A stretch of 64,000 nucleotides of DNA, from positions 735,001 to 799,000 of the forward strand of contig JAQFVV010000256.1 of NCBI GenBank assembly GCA_028023455.1, read 5' to 3'. The translations under genes were made by a program, and so were the position numbers. Positions within the stretch are counted from its first letter, which is position 1. Each line of letters begins with the position of its first letter. This DNA comes from Epiperipatus broadwayi. Taxonomy: Eukaryota > Onychophora > Udeonychophora > Euonychophora > Peripatidae. The notes beneath the pieces are model-generated. The model was not told the DNA's origin and made no database searches. It saw nothing but the letters and a program-made list of their open reading frames with translations. This document shows, one piece after another, positions 49,563 through 60,494 of the stretch.

Positions 49563-51657
49563 TTATATAATATTTCTTAGAAGTTTTCAGACAGTCTTTT
49601 TTTAATGTGTTCATCATCAACATTACTAATAAAATTACTGATCAACTCTCATATTGAGATCAGTTTGTTTGTTTTTTTTCATCGATAAATAAAAACTTTT
49701 TTTAAAATAAAAATTTGAAATGGTTTTCTAGATATATTTATAAGTTAGACAATGTTTGCAGAACTTTTTTGAAAGATGTCATCAGTAAAGTAAGATGGAA
49801 CATGCATAATACAGACCTATATTATAAGATTTATACCTTTTGTTATATAATACACGTTCTTCAGATTCAAGCTTTTGATTGTATTTTCACACCACCACTT
49901 AATAAAATATTCCATTGCTATAAAAGATTTTAACATCTATGGCTGTGATTTAAGATTAATGATCAGAGTATATTTTTGTAATTCAATTAAATAATCATCT
50001 ATTAATAGATCATTTTGACTTTCACTTAGTCATTAATCATGTAATTTATCAATCAATAGAAAAAGTATATTTTAATTTTTTAAATTGAACTGGCATTATC
50101 TAAATCAGTAATATGAGTATATTCTTCCATAATTTAACATGATTTTCATTAGTATTTTGCAAGTTAAATGGAGGTTTGACGATGTTCAGATGATCTTAAA
50201 GATCAATTTAATTAGAAGACAAATTATTAATCGTATTCAAAATATCACCAGAATGCATTTTGTTCAGCGAACATTGAACTACCCAAAGCCTAAAAAGGAG
50301 TAATTATACATGCATGGGAATCATTTTTTATTTCTTTTATTAATTATGTGCAGGAAAAAAAAATCATTAACTAATAATGATTAATTATTTTAATTCTAAT
50401 TTCAGAGTGAGGAATGCACAATAAAATATTAATTTTGTTACTTGTTTTTGAAAAGATTCTTAACTTGAGAGCCTAAGTTAACCTTAAAATTAATATAAAC
50501 GTTACGACTAAACATTTAACTTAGTCTTTTTAATGCGATCAATGCGCAATTTGTTTTATAAGAAGAATAAAACTTTCAGTTCTGGAAAAAGTTTTGTTTC
50601 ACGATTCTTATTTCATAAATAAAAAAAAGTTAATATAGTTTTAAGAGCGGAAAAGCTTGGTAATTTTCTGGTTTGAAGTCAATAATTATATTATTATTTT
50701 AAATGAACCGTGATAGATAAAAAAAATTGTTAATATTCAACAAACTCTATTTCTCTTTGCTTTTCAGAAATTATATTTTGACAAATATATTTAGCAATAT
50801 GTATTTTTAAATTAATATTTATTCAGCTTTGTAGCAACTATAAATATTTTAATAACACCCCTTGATTCATCTCTAGCTAATGTATGTTACACGTTCCATT
50901 AATTCTGCAAAATTATTAGTTCGTGAAAGATATGGAAGCAAGAGTGTTAGATTAACTAGTAGATGTAACTTTAATGCATTTTGTTTTTATTTTACTATAA
51001 ATTGCCCAACATTACCCTTTTTTTTTGATTGATCACTTACTATGATTTTTTTTTTTAATATTTTATTCTCTCTCTTTTTTTTTTTCGAATTGTGTCTAGC
51101 CAATTAGTTCAAGTTGTAAACTACAGAGAATTAAATGGAAAGTTTATATCAATTGCTTAGTTTATTAGTATTTAATGGTAATCGGGGTAGCTTTGATTTA
51201 CCTGTCAACTAACTAGCCACCACCTAAAGTTCCCTGTTGACTGTATACTATTACCATGCTGCGTGCTTTCAATCAGAACATGCTATTCTGTTATCTGGTA
51301 GAATCCAAGTGCTTTTTATTGCTGTTATACAGCAATTTGTCTGTACTTGTAAAAGAAATTAGACACACCCTTTTAAATCAAATTTATTGTTTCTAAAAAA
51401 ATATGCATGTATATACAGAAGGACAGATACACCAACCAATAAATGTACTACATATATGATAAAAAAAATGTTACATTATAAAAACAGAAAATAATATTTA
51501 TTGAACAACATCCAATATATACAAAAGTATATGAGTAAAATAAAGTCCATTATAATATGTGTCCAGAAGCTATAACTTTTGTTTAATAGAAAGTAATCTC
51601 TCAATTTTTAATATGTATATATAATATTTAATATTATCTATACTATACTTAAAGGAA
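49563..51657. other. AT-rich DNA, nothing recognised
   Basis: About 2.1 kb with no gene or repeat copy identified. The open frame at 49,715-49,933 lacks any motif. Confidence 0.45.
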
Positions 51658-51934
51658 TTAGACAGAACTTGAACTCAGACTTTCAAGCTCCCTACATTTA
51701 TTCACTCGATCTTATACAACCGATATACCTGACGACATATAGGTGAAAAAATAAATGATTTTCAATATATGTATTTCGTGTTGAACCAGTACTCATCAGT
51801 TGGTCCATATCACCATCCCCCACATATTGGAGATCATTTATGTTTTTCACATGTATATAGTTATGTGTATCATTGTATAAGATGGAGTGAATAGCTGTAT
51901 GGAGTTTGAAGGTCTGAATTTACATCCTGTCTAA
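51658..51934. repeat. R4 repeat copy, palindromic form
   Basis: The ends TTAGACAG and CTGTCTAA are inverted repeats and continue inward as a diverged R4 palindrome. The left part includes a minus-strand hammerhead. The right arm starts at TATTGGAGATCATTT near 51,825. Outer flanks are TA-rich. Confidence 0.8.
51758..51808 (-). ncRNA. Hammerhead ribozyme type I, R4 copy at 51.8 kb
   Basis: CUGAUGA (51,799-51,793), G-C closing pair of stem II, loop GGUUC, GAAA (51,777-51,774), UACAUA, UA with predicted cleavage between 51,766 and 51,765, then UUGAA. The invariant core is complete, including the usual G10.1-C11.1 pair. The middle of stem II (ACU with AAC) and outer stem I have mismatches. Confidence 0.7.
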
Positions 51935-52560
51935 ATATATATATATATATATCTGTGTGTAACAGTATAATATTTGCTATGATTTAGATGTTTAAAAAAG
52001 TATTAATAAAACAACTACAAATTTTATTTTCACTTTTGAAATTTATTTAATATACTACAGTTTAATTTGTACCCATTTTAACTATTCAAAGTTATTTTAG
52101 TATGATTTAGTTAATGGCTCCAATCAATAATGGCTATGTGACATTGGAAAATGTAAGTAATTTCTACTCTTGAAAATTATCTTTCTTCACCTGCACACTT
52201 ATGAGAAATTTAATAATTATTTTTAAAGACATGGTACAAGTTTATTTTTGTAATTACATTTTAGGATTTCAAAAATAATCCAATTTATATATAAATATTG
52301 TGTATAATAAAACACATTGCATTATAAACTTCTTACTTGATGTAATAAGTAAACATAAAAACTTATAAGTAAAGTTTAAAAGAGAAGTTATAAATAAATA
52401 TAATAATAAACTGAAGGTTTTCAAGGATCCATGCCTCATAATCATAGCTTTTTAAAAAATATATAAAATATATGCAAAGATATTTAAATTAGCATGTGTT
52501 ACGTGACCCATTTCTTTGATATATCAAAGCAAATATATTTTCTATTTATAGAATTAATAT
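51935..52560. other. AT-rich DNA, nothing recognised
   Basis: TA run at the left edge. No gene or family repeat was recognised. Confidence 0.4.
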
Positions 52561-52564
52561 TTTC

Positions 52565-52790
52565 ATTAATGTAGAATGCTTCTTTTATTTTTCTCTTATG
52601 ATCATTTAATTCTGTGCATATAATTACAGGATTATCAGGTGTAAAATTGTGTCCAGATTTCATGGCATGCTCCTAAAATACAGATGTATTATTGTTCTTC
52701 TGAGTTCTATTGTAAGTGTATAGGTGTTGAGCAAGTCTAGTATTAATAATAGCTTTAGTTTCACCAAATATACAGCTTGGCATCGGTCTT
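52565..52790 (-). pseudogene. Penelope-like GIY-YIG fragment, minus strand
   Basis: Minus-strand translation reads FGETKAIINTRLAQHLYTYN, then a stop, SGHNF and KRKIKEAFYI, aligning with YGETRANITTRTAQH...TGHMF...KIKEACFI of the plus-strand PLE at 53.2-54.5 kb. It is therefore the endonuclease of the same PLE family, lying in opposite orientation just upstream. One internal stop is visible. The reverse transcriptase part was not found. Confidence 0.8.
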
Positions 52791-53184
52791 TATAACTTCT
52801 CTATTAAAACTTTACTTATAAATTTTATGTTTATTTATATTTAACGGGAAATAAACTATTTTATTGATGTAATAAAGAAATTAGCATACACTTGATTTTT
52901 AAAAAAATATTTTTCATCAAATTTATTGTAGTAACAACATTCAAACTAGTTATCTAATTTATCATTCATCTGTTGGCTCAGATGAGTAAAAATTTTCATA
53001 TTTCTTGCAAAGTTGTTTTGTTTGTTTATTTTCTAAACTTGAAAACTATTTTTTTTTAATTTAGCTTTTTTTGACTCTTCATAAATTTATTTAATAGCTT
53101 AAAGTAACATTGTAGATCTAGCATCAGTACTAAAGTGAGTAATTTTCAATTTGTTGATAGTTGGTAAAGTCGCAGTAATATTTT

Positions 53185-54483
53185 TTGCTAATTGTACCAT
53201 ATTTTATCAAAAGAAGTAACTCTTCATTTGAATTCATTAATAAAATTAAACAAGCCATAATCAAACCTGAATTTAGTATGTCATCACTGGATGTAACAGA
53301 GCTATATGGGTCAATTAACCGTAAAAGCTCGATCGACATTATTATAGCTGAACTCACAAATAATAATTGCCCACTAGAGCAGCTGAATTTCTTAGTAGAA
53401 TTTTTGAAATGGATGGATCAAAATATTGTGGCCACATTTAATGGTAAATGGTTTAAAATGAATGACTGATGGCCAATGGGCCTCCCAATAAGTGGTATAA
53501 TATCTAGTATTTTCCTCAATCATTTTGAAAGGCAAATACTGACTAAGTACTACACAATTGAACCAAACTTAATATATACATGCTATGTAGATGATGTATT
53601 CATAGTAGCACCAGAACAAATAATAATGGATATTCAAAAAGAGCTACAAACACAAACCTCTTTCACAATTAACTGCATACAGGAAAACCTTCAGCATAAT
53701 GTTAATTATCTAGATATTTAAGTTCATAGAGATCCACACCAACTTACATATGCTATGAAAGTTAAACCACTAGAAATTTGAGGATTTATACATCCAAACT
53801 TGAACTCACCCAACTCTCATAAATTGGCTGGACTCTCTTCCTTCCTGCACAGAAATCATAGACTGTGTAAATTTGAAGCTGACCGAAAAATGAACCTCAC
53901 AAATTATATTAAAAATCTAGAAAAGGTTGGATTTTCACACAACATTATATATAAAAAGATCAAGCAATTTCAAACTAAATTACAAACTGACACAGTCAAA
54001 AACAATAAACCCAGAATAATGCTTCCGTACATGCCATCAATTGCTAAAAAATATTATAAAATATTTGCTGAGTCCTTTGAACTAGGATTCCACACCCCAC
54101 CATCAACAAACATAATGATAAACAATACCAAAGACAAAATACCTTCTGATCAAATATCCCAAGCAGTTTATAAAATTTCATGCCCAACCAATGGATGTAG
54201 AGTGGCATACTATGGGGAGACTCGTGCCAACATCACAACAAGAACAGCTCAACATCATTATTTGTACAGGAAAGCTATAAATAATGATGAAAACAGACCC
54301 ATATTCTTCAAGCACCAAAAAACAACCGGTCATATGTTTGAACCCACTATATCAAGGGCACTGTGCACTGAATGCAATGATGTGAAATGAAAAATTAAAG
54401 AAGCGTGTTTTATTGCAAATGACAATTATGCAATAAACCGGAAAGAATCGTGCTTTACAATCTCCAGAAAATGGTCATTATAA
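53185..54483 (+). pseudogene. Penelope-like element: reverse transcriptase and GIY-YIG endonuclease
   Basis: One reading frame runs through with only four internal stops (53,467, 53,719, 53,779 and 54,388) and no frameshift. Domains in order: SSLDVTELYGSIN (reverse transcriptase motif A, about 53,280-53,320), GLPISGIISSIFLNHFE (motif B, from 53,479), CYVDDVF (catalytic motif C, 53,581), LPYMPSIAKKY linker, then VYKISC...YYGETRANITTR and TGHMF of the GIY-YIG nuclease (about 54,160-54,350), ending KIKEACFI...RKWSL-stop. The N-terminal part and upstream motifs are missing. Such elements copy RNA at DNA breaks or telomere-like ends. As it stands the copy is dead but recent. Confidence 0.93.
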
Positions 54484-55689
54484 AATTTGCATAAAATTTT
54501 ACATAAACCACAGCTAAACTTCAGTTAAAATTAGGCTATGATTATGGAGACTCAAGGTCTCTGAAAGCACTAAGCCATTAACTTTGTAAGATTTAGACAA
54601 GCTTCACTTTTTTGCATAAAGCGCAATCTCAATTAATGGCTTAAGATTATTCTGTAACATCTTGAAATTACTAATTTTTTAATTTGAGCATAAAATCTAT
54701 ATTTTAAGTCATCCTTTGGTATTATAGTTTTTCTTTTAGTGATTTATATAAGGTATTATATATAAACACACACTTTCAATTGATATCTTAATTGCTGTAC
54801 CAGTGCAACCAATTTTTAAAAACATTCATATCTCAGGTTAATCTGTGTGATATTAACTGTTTGAAAATATCACAAATACACCAATGTTTTAGCTGGACTA
54901 CATCTTCCATCATCTGGTTTTAAAAAGCCAATCATTGTGGTTGAGGTCATAACTGCAGTAACCATTATGAGTTAAAGCATATGATGGAAATTATGATCCA
55001 ATAAAAGTGTTGATACAATTTTAGTATTTCAAACAGGCAAACAAATATCAACAGAATTTTTCACTTTAATATATATATATAGTTATCAACAGAATTTTTC
55101 ACTTTAATATATATATATAGTTTCAAGAAAAAATTGGTAATTTTATTTGATAGTATGCAAAAAATTATAAGATTAATTTTCTTTCCCTTAATCATAATGT
55201 AACATATTCTATAATATTCTATTCTAGACTTATTTATGTAAATATGAATATACAAAGGACATTATATGATAATTCCAACCAAATCTCTAGATTTGTTTCT
55301 AATTATTGCAATGGCTCCAGAGTAAATTGGAGTTGAAAAAAAAATGTAGCTAATCCATATGGGTAAAATTTAAGTTTTGTATTTACTAAAAAAAAAATTC
55401 TAGGTGTGCAATATGTGTATATACAGTCATACTATATAGATATCCAAAAAATAATGTTCAAAGACATATTTTCTATGCAAAAAAAAAAAATTGTTCATTG
55501 TGACTATGTTTTATTGGTTTCAGAAAGTTATTAATATTATGATTATTATTACTTTGTAAAATTGATCTGAGGGAATTCTCAGTAATAAAGATTAAGAACC
55601 ACTAAAATATCATATTTTATTGATTTAGCAACATACATTTTTCTTTCACTTATTGTAAGCTTTAGTAAGTATAGTTGTCCTGTAATATT
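54484..55689. other. PLE 3' flank and AT-rich DNA
   Basis: The first few hundred bases are probably the PLE 3' untranslated region. CCAATGTTTTAGCTGGAC near 54,885, read on the minus strand, gives an AAAACAUUGG word that also occurs near 3435 and, as GAAACGUUGG, near 37,680. A 38-bp tandem repeat is listed separately. No host gene is visible. Confidence 0.5.
55047..55122. repeat. 38-bp tandem duplication
   Basis: Units 55,047-55,084 and 55,085-55,122 are identical over the part ATCAACAGAATTTTTCAC plus a TA run. Confidence 0.9.
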
Positions 55690-55995
55690 TTATTGGTTTA
55701 TATCAAATCCTGGCCATAGGATAGAGATACTTCCAATTGTTAAAAAACTAAGGGCATTGTAATATATCAAAAGTAAACTGGATTCATATCTATATGACTA
55801 TATAAGCAAAATGGTTAAAATTCAAAATATTTACAGGTTTTTTTTTCACTTTGAGGTAATTGCCAGAGGGAAAGTACATTAGATCCTAAAGGTCCAGGTA
55901 CACTATTCCAAGATCCAAAGGTTCTCACTGATGAAATTTATGAGCTTAAAACTATCCTGGAATATTGGATAGGACAACATGGGATAGGTATTTAT
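55690..55995 (+). repeat. R2 repeat copy, single orientation
   Basis: Order GGCCATAGGATAGAG, TATGACTATATAAGC, TTAGATCCTAAAGGTCCAGG, then CACTGATGA (55,926-55,934), a decayed stem II, AAAA and CTATCCTGGAATATTGG. The hammerhead is recognisable but has lost G12 and the palindromic stem III. Confidence 0.75.
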
Positions 55996-56904
55996 TAACA
56001 TTATTGTCTGGCATCTATTAGTTAATAAAACACACAGTAAGTGGCATAGAGATGATGATAGAAAAATATATGCTGCTAAAAGATTACAATCCAAATTATT
56101 TATTTATTTTAACAATTTATGTTATCTAATAAAAGTTTCAAAAGTTTATAATGATTGTGATTTTGTCTGTCAATTATTTCACTATTTTTTAATGTTTGTG
56201 AAATCAATTCACTTTTTAAATGTTTTATATGTGGTCCTCTTTTTTATTTGTTTTGATGGTCATTGTTTAACACTTAGTCTCAGGAATCTTCTACCCATCA
56301 TTAATTATTTATAACTCCATGTATTCCATGTACTCATGCAGACTATTGAGAGACTAAATATTATTAGTAAAGAATAATTTAGAAATATGATAATTGCAAT
56401 AGCTAAGCAATATGAGTTCTTTATAAACAGATTTAAACAATGGTATACCTTTTACGTGCATAAATTGTAAACAACTTTAAATAATGTATATATAATTTAA
56501 TATATTAATCTAACTATACCCTTATACAATAATTTTTCCCGAGACTTACAAAATACTAATAAAAAAAGCATACAATAAGTTTAAGAAAAGTCTAAGCCAA
56601 GTTCATAATATTTAGATTTAGTCTTTTTTGGGTTCTATAACTTTAGACTTATAAATCGTAGAATCCTAATTAAATCTGATTTTTAATCTTGATTTAATTC
56701 TGCTTATCAAAATTTTCATTATATCTATTCTCAAATAGGATTAATATATTTTGAAATGTCATAATTATTAGTGTTTGTTAATATGGAGTTCAATTAAAAA
56801 AAACTTAATCTTTCTTTTTTTATTAATTTAATCAAATATATTTATAAACCACACCTTATAAAATAATTTATCTCTTATTTCTCTTTAATTAACATACATA
56901 TATA
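55996..56904. other. AT-rich DNA, nothing recognised
   Basis: No gene or repeat copy recognised. Confidence 0.4.
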
Positions 56905-57500
56905 TAATAGTAAAAATATATGACATGAAATATATAAAACTGTTAAAGGTTGGGATCTTTCCAACTGCTGCACAAGTAATATTAATACTCAATGTCAACC
57001 ATTACTAAATCAAAATGAATCTGAAGTTACCAAGAATTGGTATGGGAAAAAATGTATACAACTGTAATAGCAAGAAGGAAATTTTGTCCTTTGTGGATAT
57101 AAATAAATTATATTATAGTTTAATTTAATATTTCTAGGGAAGAATCCCTATGTTTTTATTTTAATATTTTTATGAATGCTCTAAGTTTTTCAAATATATA
57201 ATACTAAAAATATATAGTAAGAAATATTATATAAAACCACTGAAAGCCTGGATTTTTTTCAATTGCTATTCAAACAATGTTAAAATCTCATAGAAATTCA
57301 TTTATTTTATTGCTATTCAAATATTTATCTTTTTGAGATCATCAAGAATTTATGTGGAAAATAAGTTTAGATAACTCTAACTGTGAGTAAAATTTTACTC
57401 ATTGTGGATGCAAATAAATTCAATATTACAAATGACTTAATTTAATATTCCTAAAGCAGAATCATTAAATATTTATTTTTGATGATCTCAAATAAAATAA
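56905..57500. repeat. Diverged tandem repeat of about 290 bp
   Basis: Two successive units share, in order, AAACTGTTAAAGGTTGGGAT / AAACCACTGAAAGCCTGGAT, CATTGTGGATGCAAATAAATT-like and TTTAATATTCCTA-like words. Class unknown. No hammerhead box seen. Confidence 0.6.
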
Positions 57501-58212
57501 GACTCTTTTTAATGATATCTTTATACAAGATTTTAACATCATTTGATAGCATTTGGAGATCTTTATCTTCAACAAATTTATATAATTATTTTATGCCAAA
57601 TGTTTCTAGCATTAAATATTCATAAAAACATTGCAAGGTTATTTAAATTAATACTTAGTGATTCCACCTTGAAAATATTAAGGTGAGTCATTTTCAATAA
57701 CACTTTATAAAGTTGTAATAATTATATTTATAAAGTGCATACTCATTATGTGAAGTAATATTTATTAAGGCTATAACCTTAAGCTATCTATAGTGAATAA
57801 TTGGTTTCTCATATGGAAGGATATTGCAATTAACTGAACAGTGAGCCTTTGATTTCTCTTCAGACTTTAAAGGAAACAACCAAGCAAAGTTCTTGATCAT
57901 ATAATATATAAACATGAATGGACTGTTCACCAACAAGCATCAGCCAATATGATGAGTTTATTTGCTTTTCTACAAGTTTAAAATCAAAGAAACACAATGG
58001 AATTTATTCTCACTTTCATGATAGTAGAGACCTTATTTCCAGAAGGTTATAAAGCTACCAGTTAAGGCAACAATAATGTGTAACATATTAAGAATACCCT
58101 GATTATGAACTGAGTCTGATATTTGTTGATGACCAATTTAAGCACCTATAACTGCAGATCACTTTCATGTTGCATTAATTGAAAAAAGAAGTGTGTAATA
58201 TTAAATGAGACA
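57501..58212. other. AT-rich DNA, nothing recognised
   Basis: No gene or family repeat recognised before the RTE remnant. Confidence 0.4.
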
Positions 58213-59115
58213 ATGTTGAACTTTGGGAAGATATTAAAAATTGTCAGAGGACAATTTATTTTAAAAAAAACAGATGTACTTTATAAAAAAGAGTCGAATA
58301 TTGCAAATACAAGTGGAGTTGGATTCATTATAAATAAAAAATTGAAGAACAACATTATGGAGATGAATGATGTATCAAGCAGAATGGCAAGATTAATTAT
58401 TCAACTTAATGGAAAACACCAAATGCAGATAATTCAGGTTTATGCCCCCCCCCCAATTCTCATTTATGGTGAAGAAGTAGTGGATTTTATATGGATATAG
58501 AAAATACTTTTTATAAGATCAAACAACATTTTAAAATTTCCATGAGAGACTTCATTGCTAGACTTTGTAAATGTTAGAAAAATGAAAGTACTGTGAGTAA
58601 ATATAGTTATTGTGTTAGAAATGAGAAAAGATACAGACTTGTGGAGTTTACAGAAAAAGAAAAACTGTATATTATAAATTATTTTTATATAGATATAGCA
58701 GAATTGGATTATGTTTTGACTAATGAAGAATAGTACAGAAAGTAAATGTTAATTAGTGAGATATAAGATATGTGTTAATTCAAAATAGAGTGAGAATAAT
58801 AAATAAGAAAAATAGTACTCAAGATTATACTCCTAACCTTCAGAGAAATATTCCAATAAATTTAAACTAAAATTTTCCAGTTATTTAAAAATATTAACAG
58901 ACCTTAAAGATGGTTCAGCTTTTAATGAAATCAATTTGAAATTATATACTATTAAGAGCAGCAACAAAGACCTGGCATAAAACAGTAACCATTTACCAGT
59001 ACATTTTCTATTGAGACAAGACAATGTACGAAGGAAAAAAGGAATACAAAAATATATAACAATGATCTATTAAAAAGAATTGAATATCTAGAATTTTAAA
59101 AAATAGTACAAAAAA
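58213..59115 (+). pseudogene. RTE LINE remnant, endonuclease and linker
   Basis: An open stretch reads SGVGFIINKKLKNNI, VSSRMARLIIQLNGKH and QIIQVYAPP, the hallmark strands of RTE-type apurinic endonuclease. Then, after frame changes, RNEKRYRLVEFTEKEKLYII (58,620-58,680) and a degenerate ELDYVLTNEE (58,700-58,735). The linker to 59,115 matches 25,530-25,870. A run of ten C residues interrupts the YAPT motif. The element resumes at about 60.5 kb after an R1/R2 insertion. Confidence 0.85.
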
Positions 59116-59139
59116 CAGTTAATAAGATATATATATATA

Positions 59140-59298
59140 GTTTCTTATTCCTGTCTTTCACTGACGATAGCAAATAGCTTGAAATCATGATCTGAAAGTG
59201 GAATTAAGGTTAGAGATAGTGAATGCTCGCTCTGATGTTTATATAAACAGAAAACTATGCTTGACGGTGTTTTTGGTAGAATGCCATCTGTTATCATA
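59140..59298 (+). repeat. R1 fragment
   Basis: About 160 bp of R1, from TTCTTATTCCTGTCTTTCAC to GCCATCTGTTATCAT, flanked on both sides by TA runs like the array at 14.4-16.2 kb. Confidence 0.9.
59147..59203 (+). ncRNA. Hammerhead ribozyme type I, R1 copy at 59.2 kb
   Basis: CUGACGA at 59,161-59,167, stem II as in the array, GAAA 59,181-59,184, UCAUGA 59,185-59,190, UC then predicted cleavage 59,192/59,193. Stem I is CUUUCA with UGAAAG, and UUCC with GGAA. The core and both stem I helices are unchanged, although the rest of this copy is diverged. Confidence 0.85.
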
Positions 59299-59494
59299 TA
59301 TATAACTGTAAATTAGCAAAGAAAAAGAATAAGAATCTCAAAACAATAAATACATTACATAATTATCATTCTTTATACTTACACTATCGGTTAAGGCAGA
59401 GACAAACTCTCCATATAGTAGTGCCATTCAGTGCAAGCAAGAGTAATCAATGGAAGCAAAAAGGTTTATACATAAAATCCCCTTCTAATGACTA

Positions 59495-59560
59495 CTCATC
59501 CAATATCCCTGGACATGTTTCCAGCTTGTAACTTTCATCAGTGAATAGCCTTGGATCTGA
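59495..59560 (-). ncRNA. Hammerhead ribozyme type I, R2 left arm
   Basis: Minus strand: UCCAAGGCUAUUCA, CUGAUGA (59,541-59,535), stem II AGUU/AGCU with loop ACA, GAAA (59,521-59,518), palindromic CAUG, UC, predicted cleavage 59,512/59,511, then CCAGGGAUAUUGGA. The invariant core is complete. The outer stem I (UCCAA with UUGGA) is intact but the inner helix is weakened. Confidence 0.7.
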
Positions 59561-60171
59561 GAGCACTGCACCTAGTCCTTAGGATCTAATGCAACCTTCC
59601 ATCAGCCACCTTTTATCTTTTTGTCTAACTATAAGGCTTTGATTCAATTCAAGCTCATTTTATTGTATAATCATATAGATCTGAACTCAGCTTAGCATCT
59701 ATACACTTTGATATCTTTGGCTTTTAATAACTGCAGTCATCATAATCATATTGAGTAGGATTGTTTTTAACCCCCTAAACATCACATGATCACCATTCTT
59801 TATGTTTACACAAGCTGTTAACACAGAGGCCTGCAAGCCATGAGTGGTGCTACCATATGGAGAGTTTCTCCTCTGGGTTAACATCCTGTGTAAGCATAAA
59901 TAATAGTGATCATGTGATTTTTAGTGGTTTAAATCCAATCCTTCCCAATAGGATTATGCTGACTGCAGTTATTAAAGAACTAAAGAAACCAAAATGTATA
60001 AATATTGAACTGAGTTCAGATATATATGACTAACAAGCAAATAAGCTTGAATTGAAAATATTACTGTGTTTTCATTTTGGACTCAATGCTTTATAGTTAA
60101 CATAAAAGATAACCGGTGGCTTCTGGAGAGTTAAGTTAGATCTTAAGGTCTAGGTGCAGTGCTCACAAATC

Positions 60172-60232
60172 TAAGGTTTCTTACTGATGAAAGCCATAAG
60201 CTTAAAACTAGATTAGAGATATTGAATGAGTA
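60172..60232 (+). ncRNA. Hammerhead motif, R2 right arm
   Basis: CUGAUGA at 60,184-60,190, stem II AAGC/GCUU with loop CAUA (fully paired), AAAA at 60,204-60,207, palindromic CUAG, then AU where UC is expected. It is closest to the R2 consensus in stem II but lacks G12. Confidence 0.6.
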
Positions 60233-60345
60233 GGCACTAGATGAGAATTTTATGCATAACCCTTTTTGCATCCATTGATTAGTGTGGATTGCATTCAGTA
60301 GAGCTATTGTATGGAGAGTTTTGCCTCTGCAATAAGTCAACATTT

Positions 60346-60494
60346 TAGTGTTGGAAAGAAAATTGTTTAATTATTTTTGGAAGAATTATAAAAATAATTT
60401 ATATAATAATAACAAAAAAATGAAGCATTTCTTACAATTATCACATCTTTTAAATTGCTGAGTATTTTAAATAAAGATGTGAGACATACAATTA
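60346..60494. other. Short AT-rich spacer
   Basis: No feature seen between the R2 palindrome and the RTE remnant. Confidence 0.4.

Larger units (their letters stand above)
59390..60345. repeat. R2 palindrome, two units head to head
   Basis: Left arm (59,393-59,830) and right arm (59,845-60,335) are inverted copies. Matching ends are AGACAAACTCTCCATA and TATGGAGAGTTTTGCC, with CAAGCTGTTAACACAGAGG near the centre. Each arm contains a hammerhead in its own orientation. The palindrome interrupts an RTE element together with the R1 fragment. Open frames at 59,699-59,884 and 60,143-60,343 are incidental. Confidence 0.88.

Noticed and set aside
54880-54930. Hammerhead at the PLE 3' flank
   Set aside because: CAGAUGA and AAAACAUUGG occur in the right order on the minus strand, but the intervening sequence does not form a clear stem II and cleavage pairing is missing.
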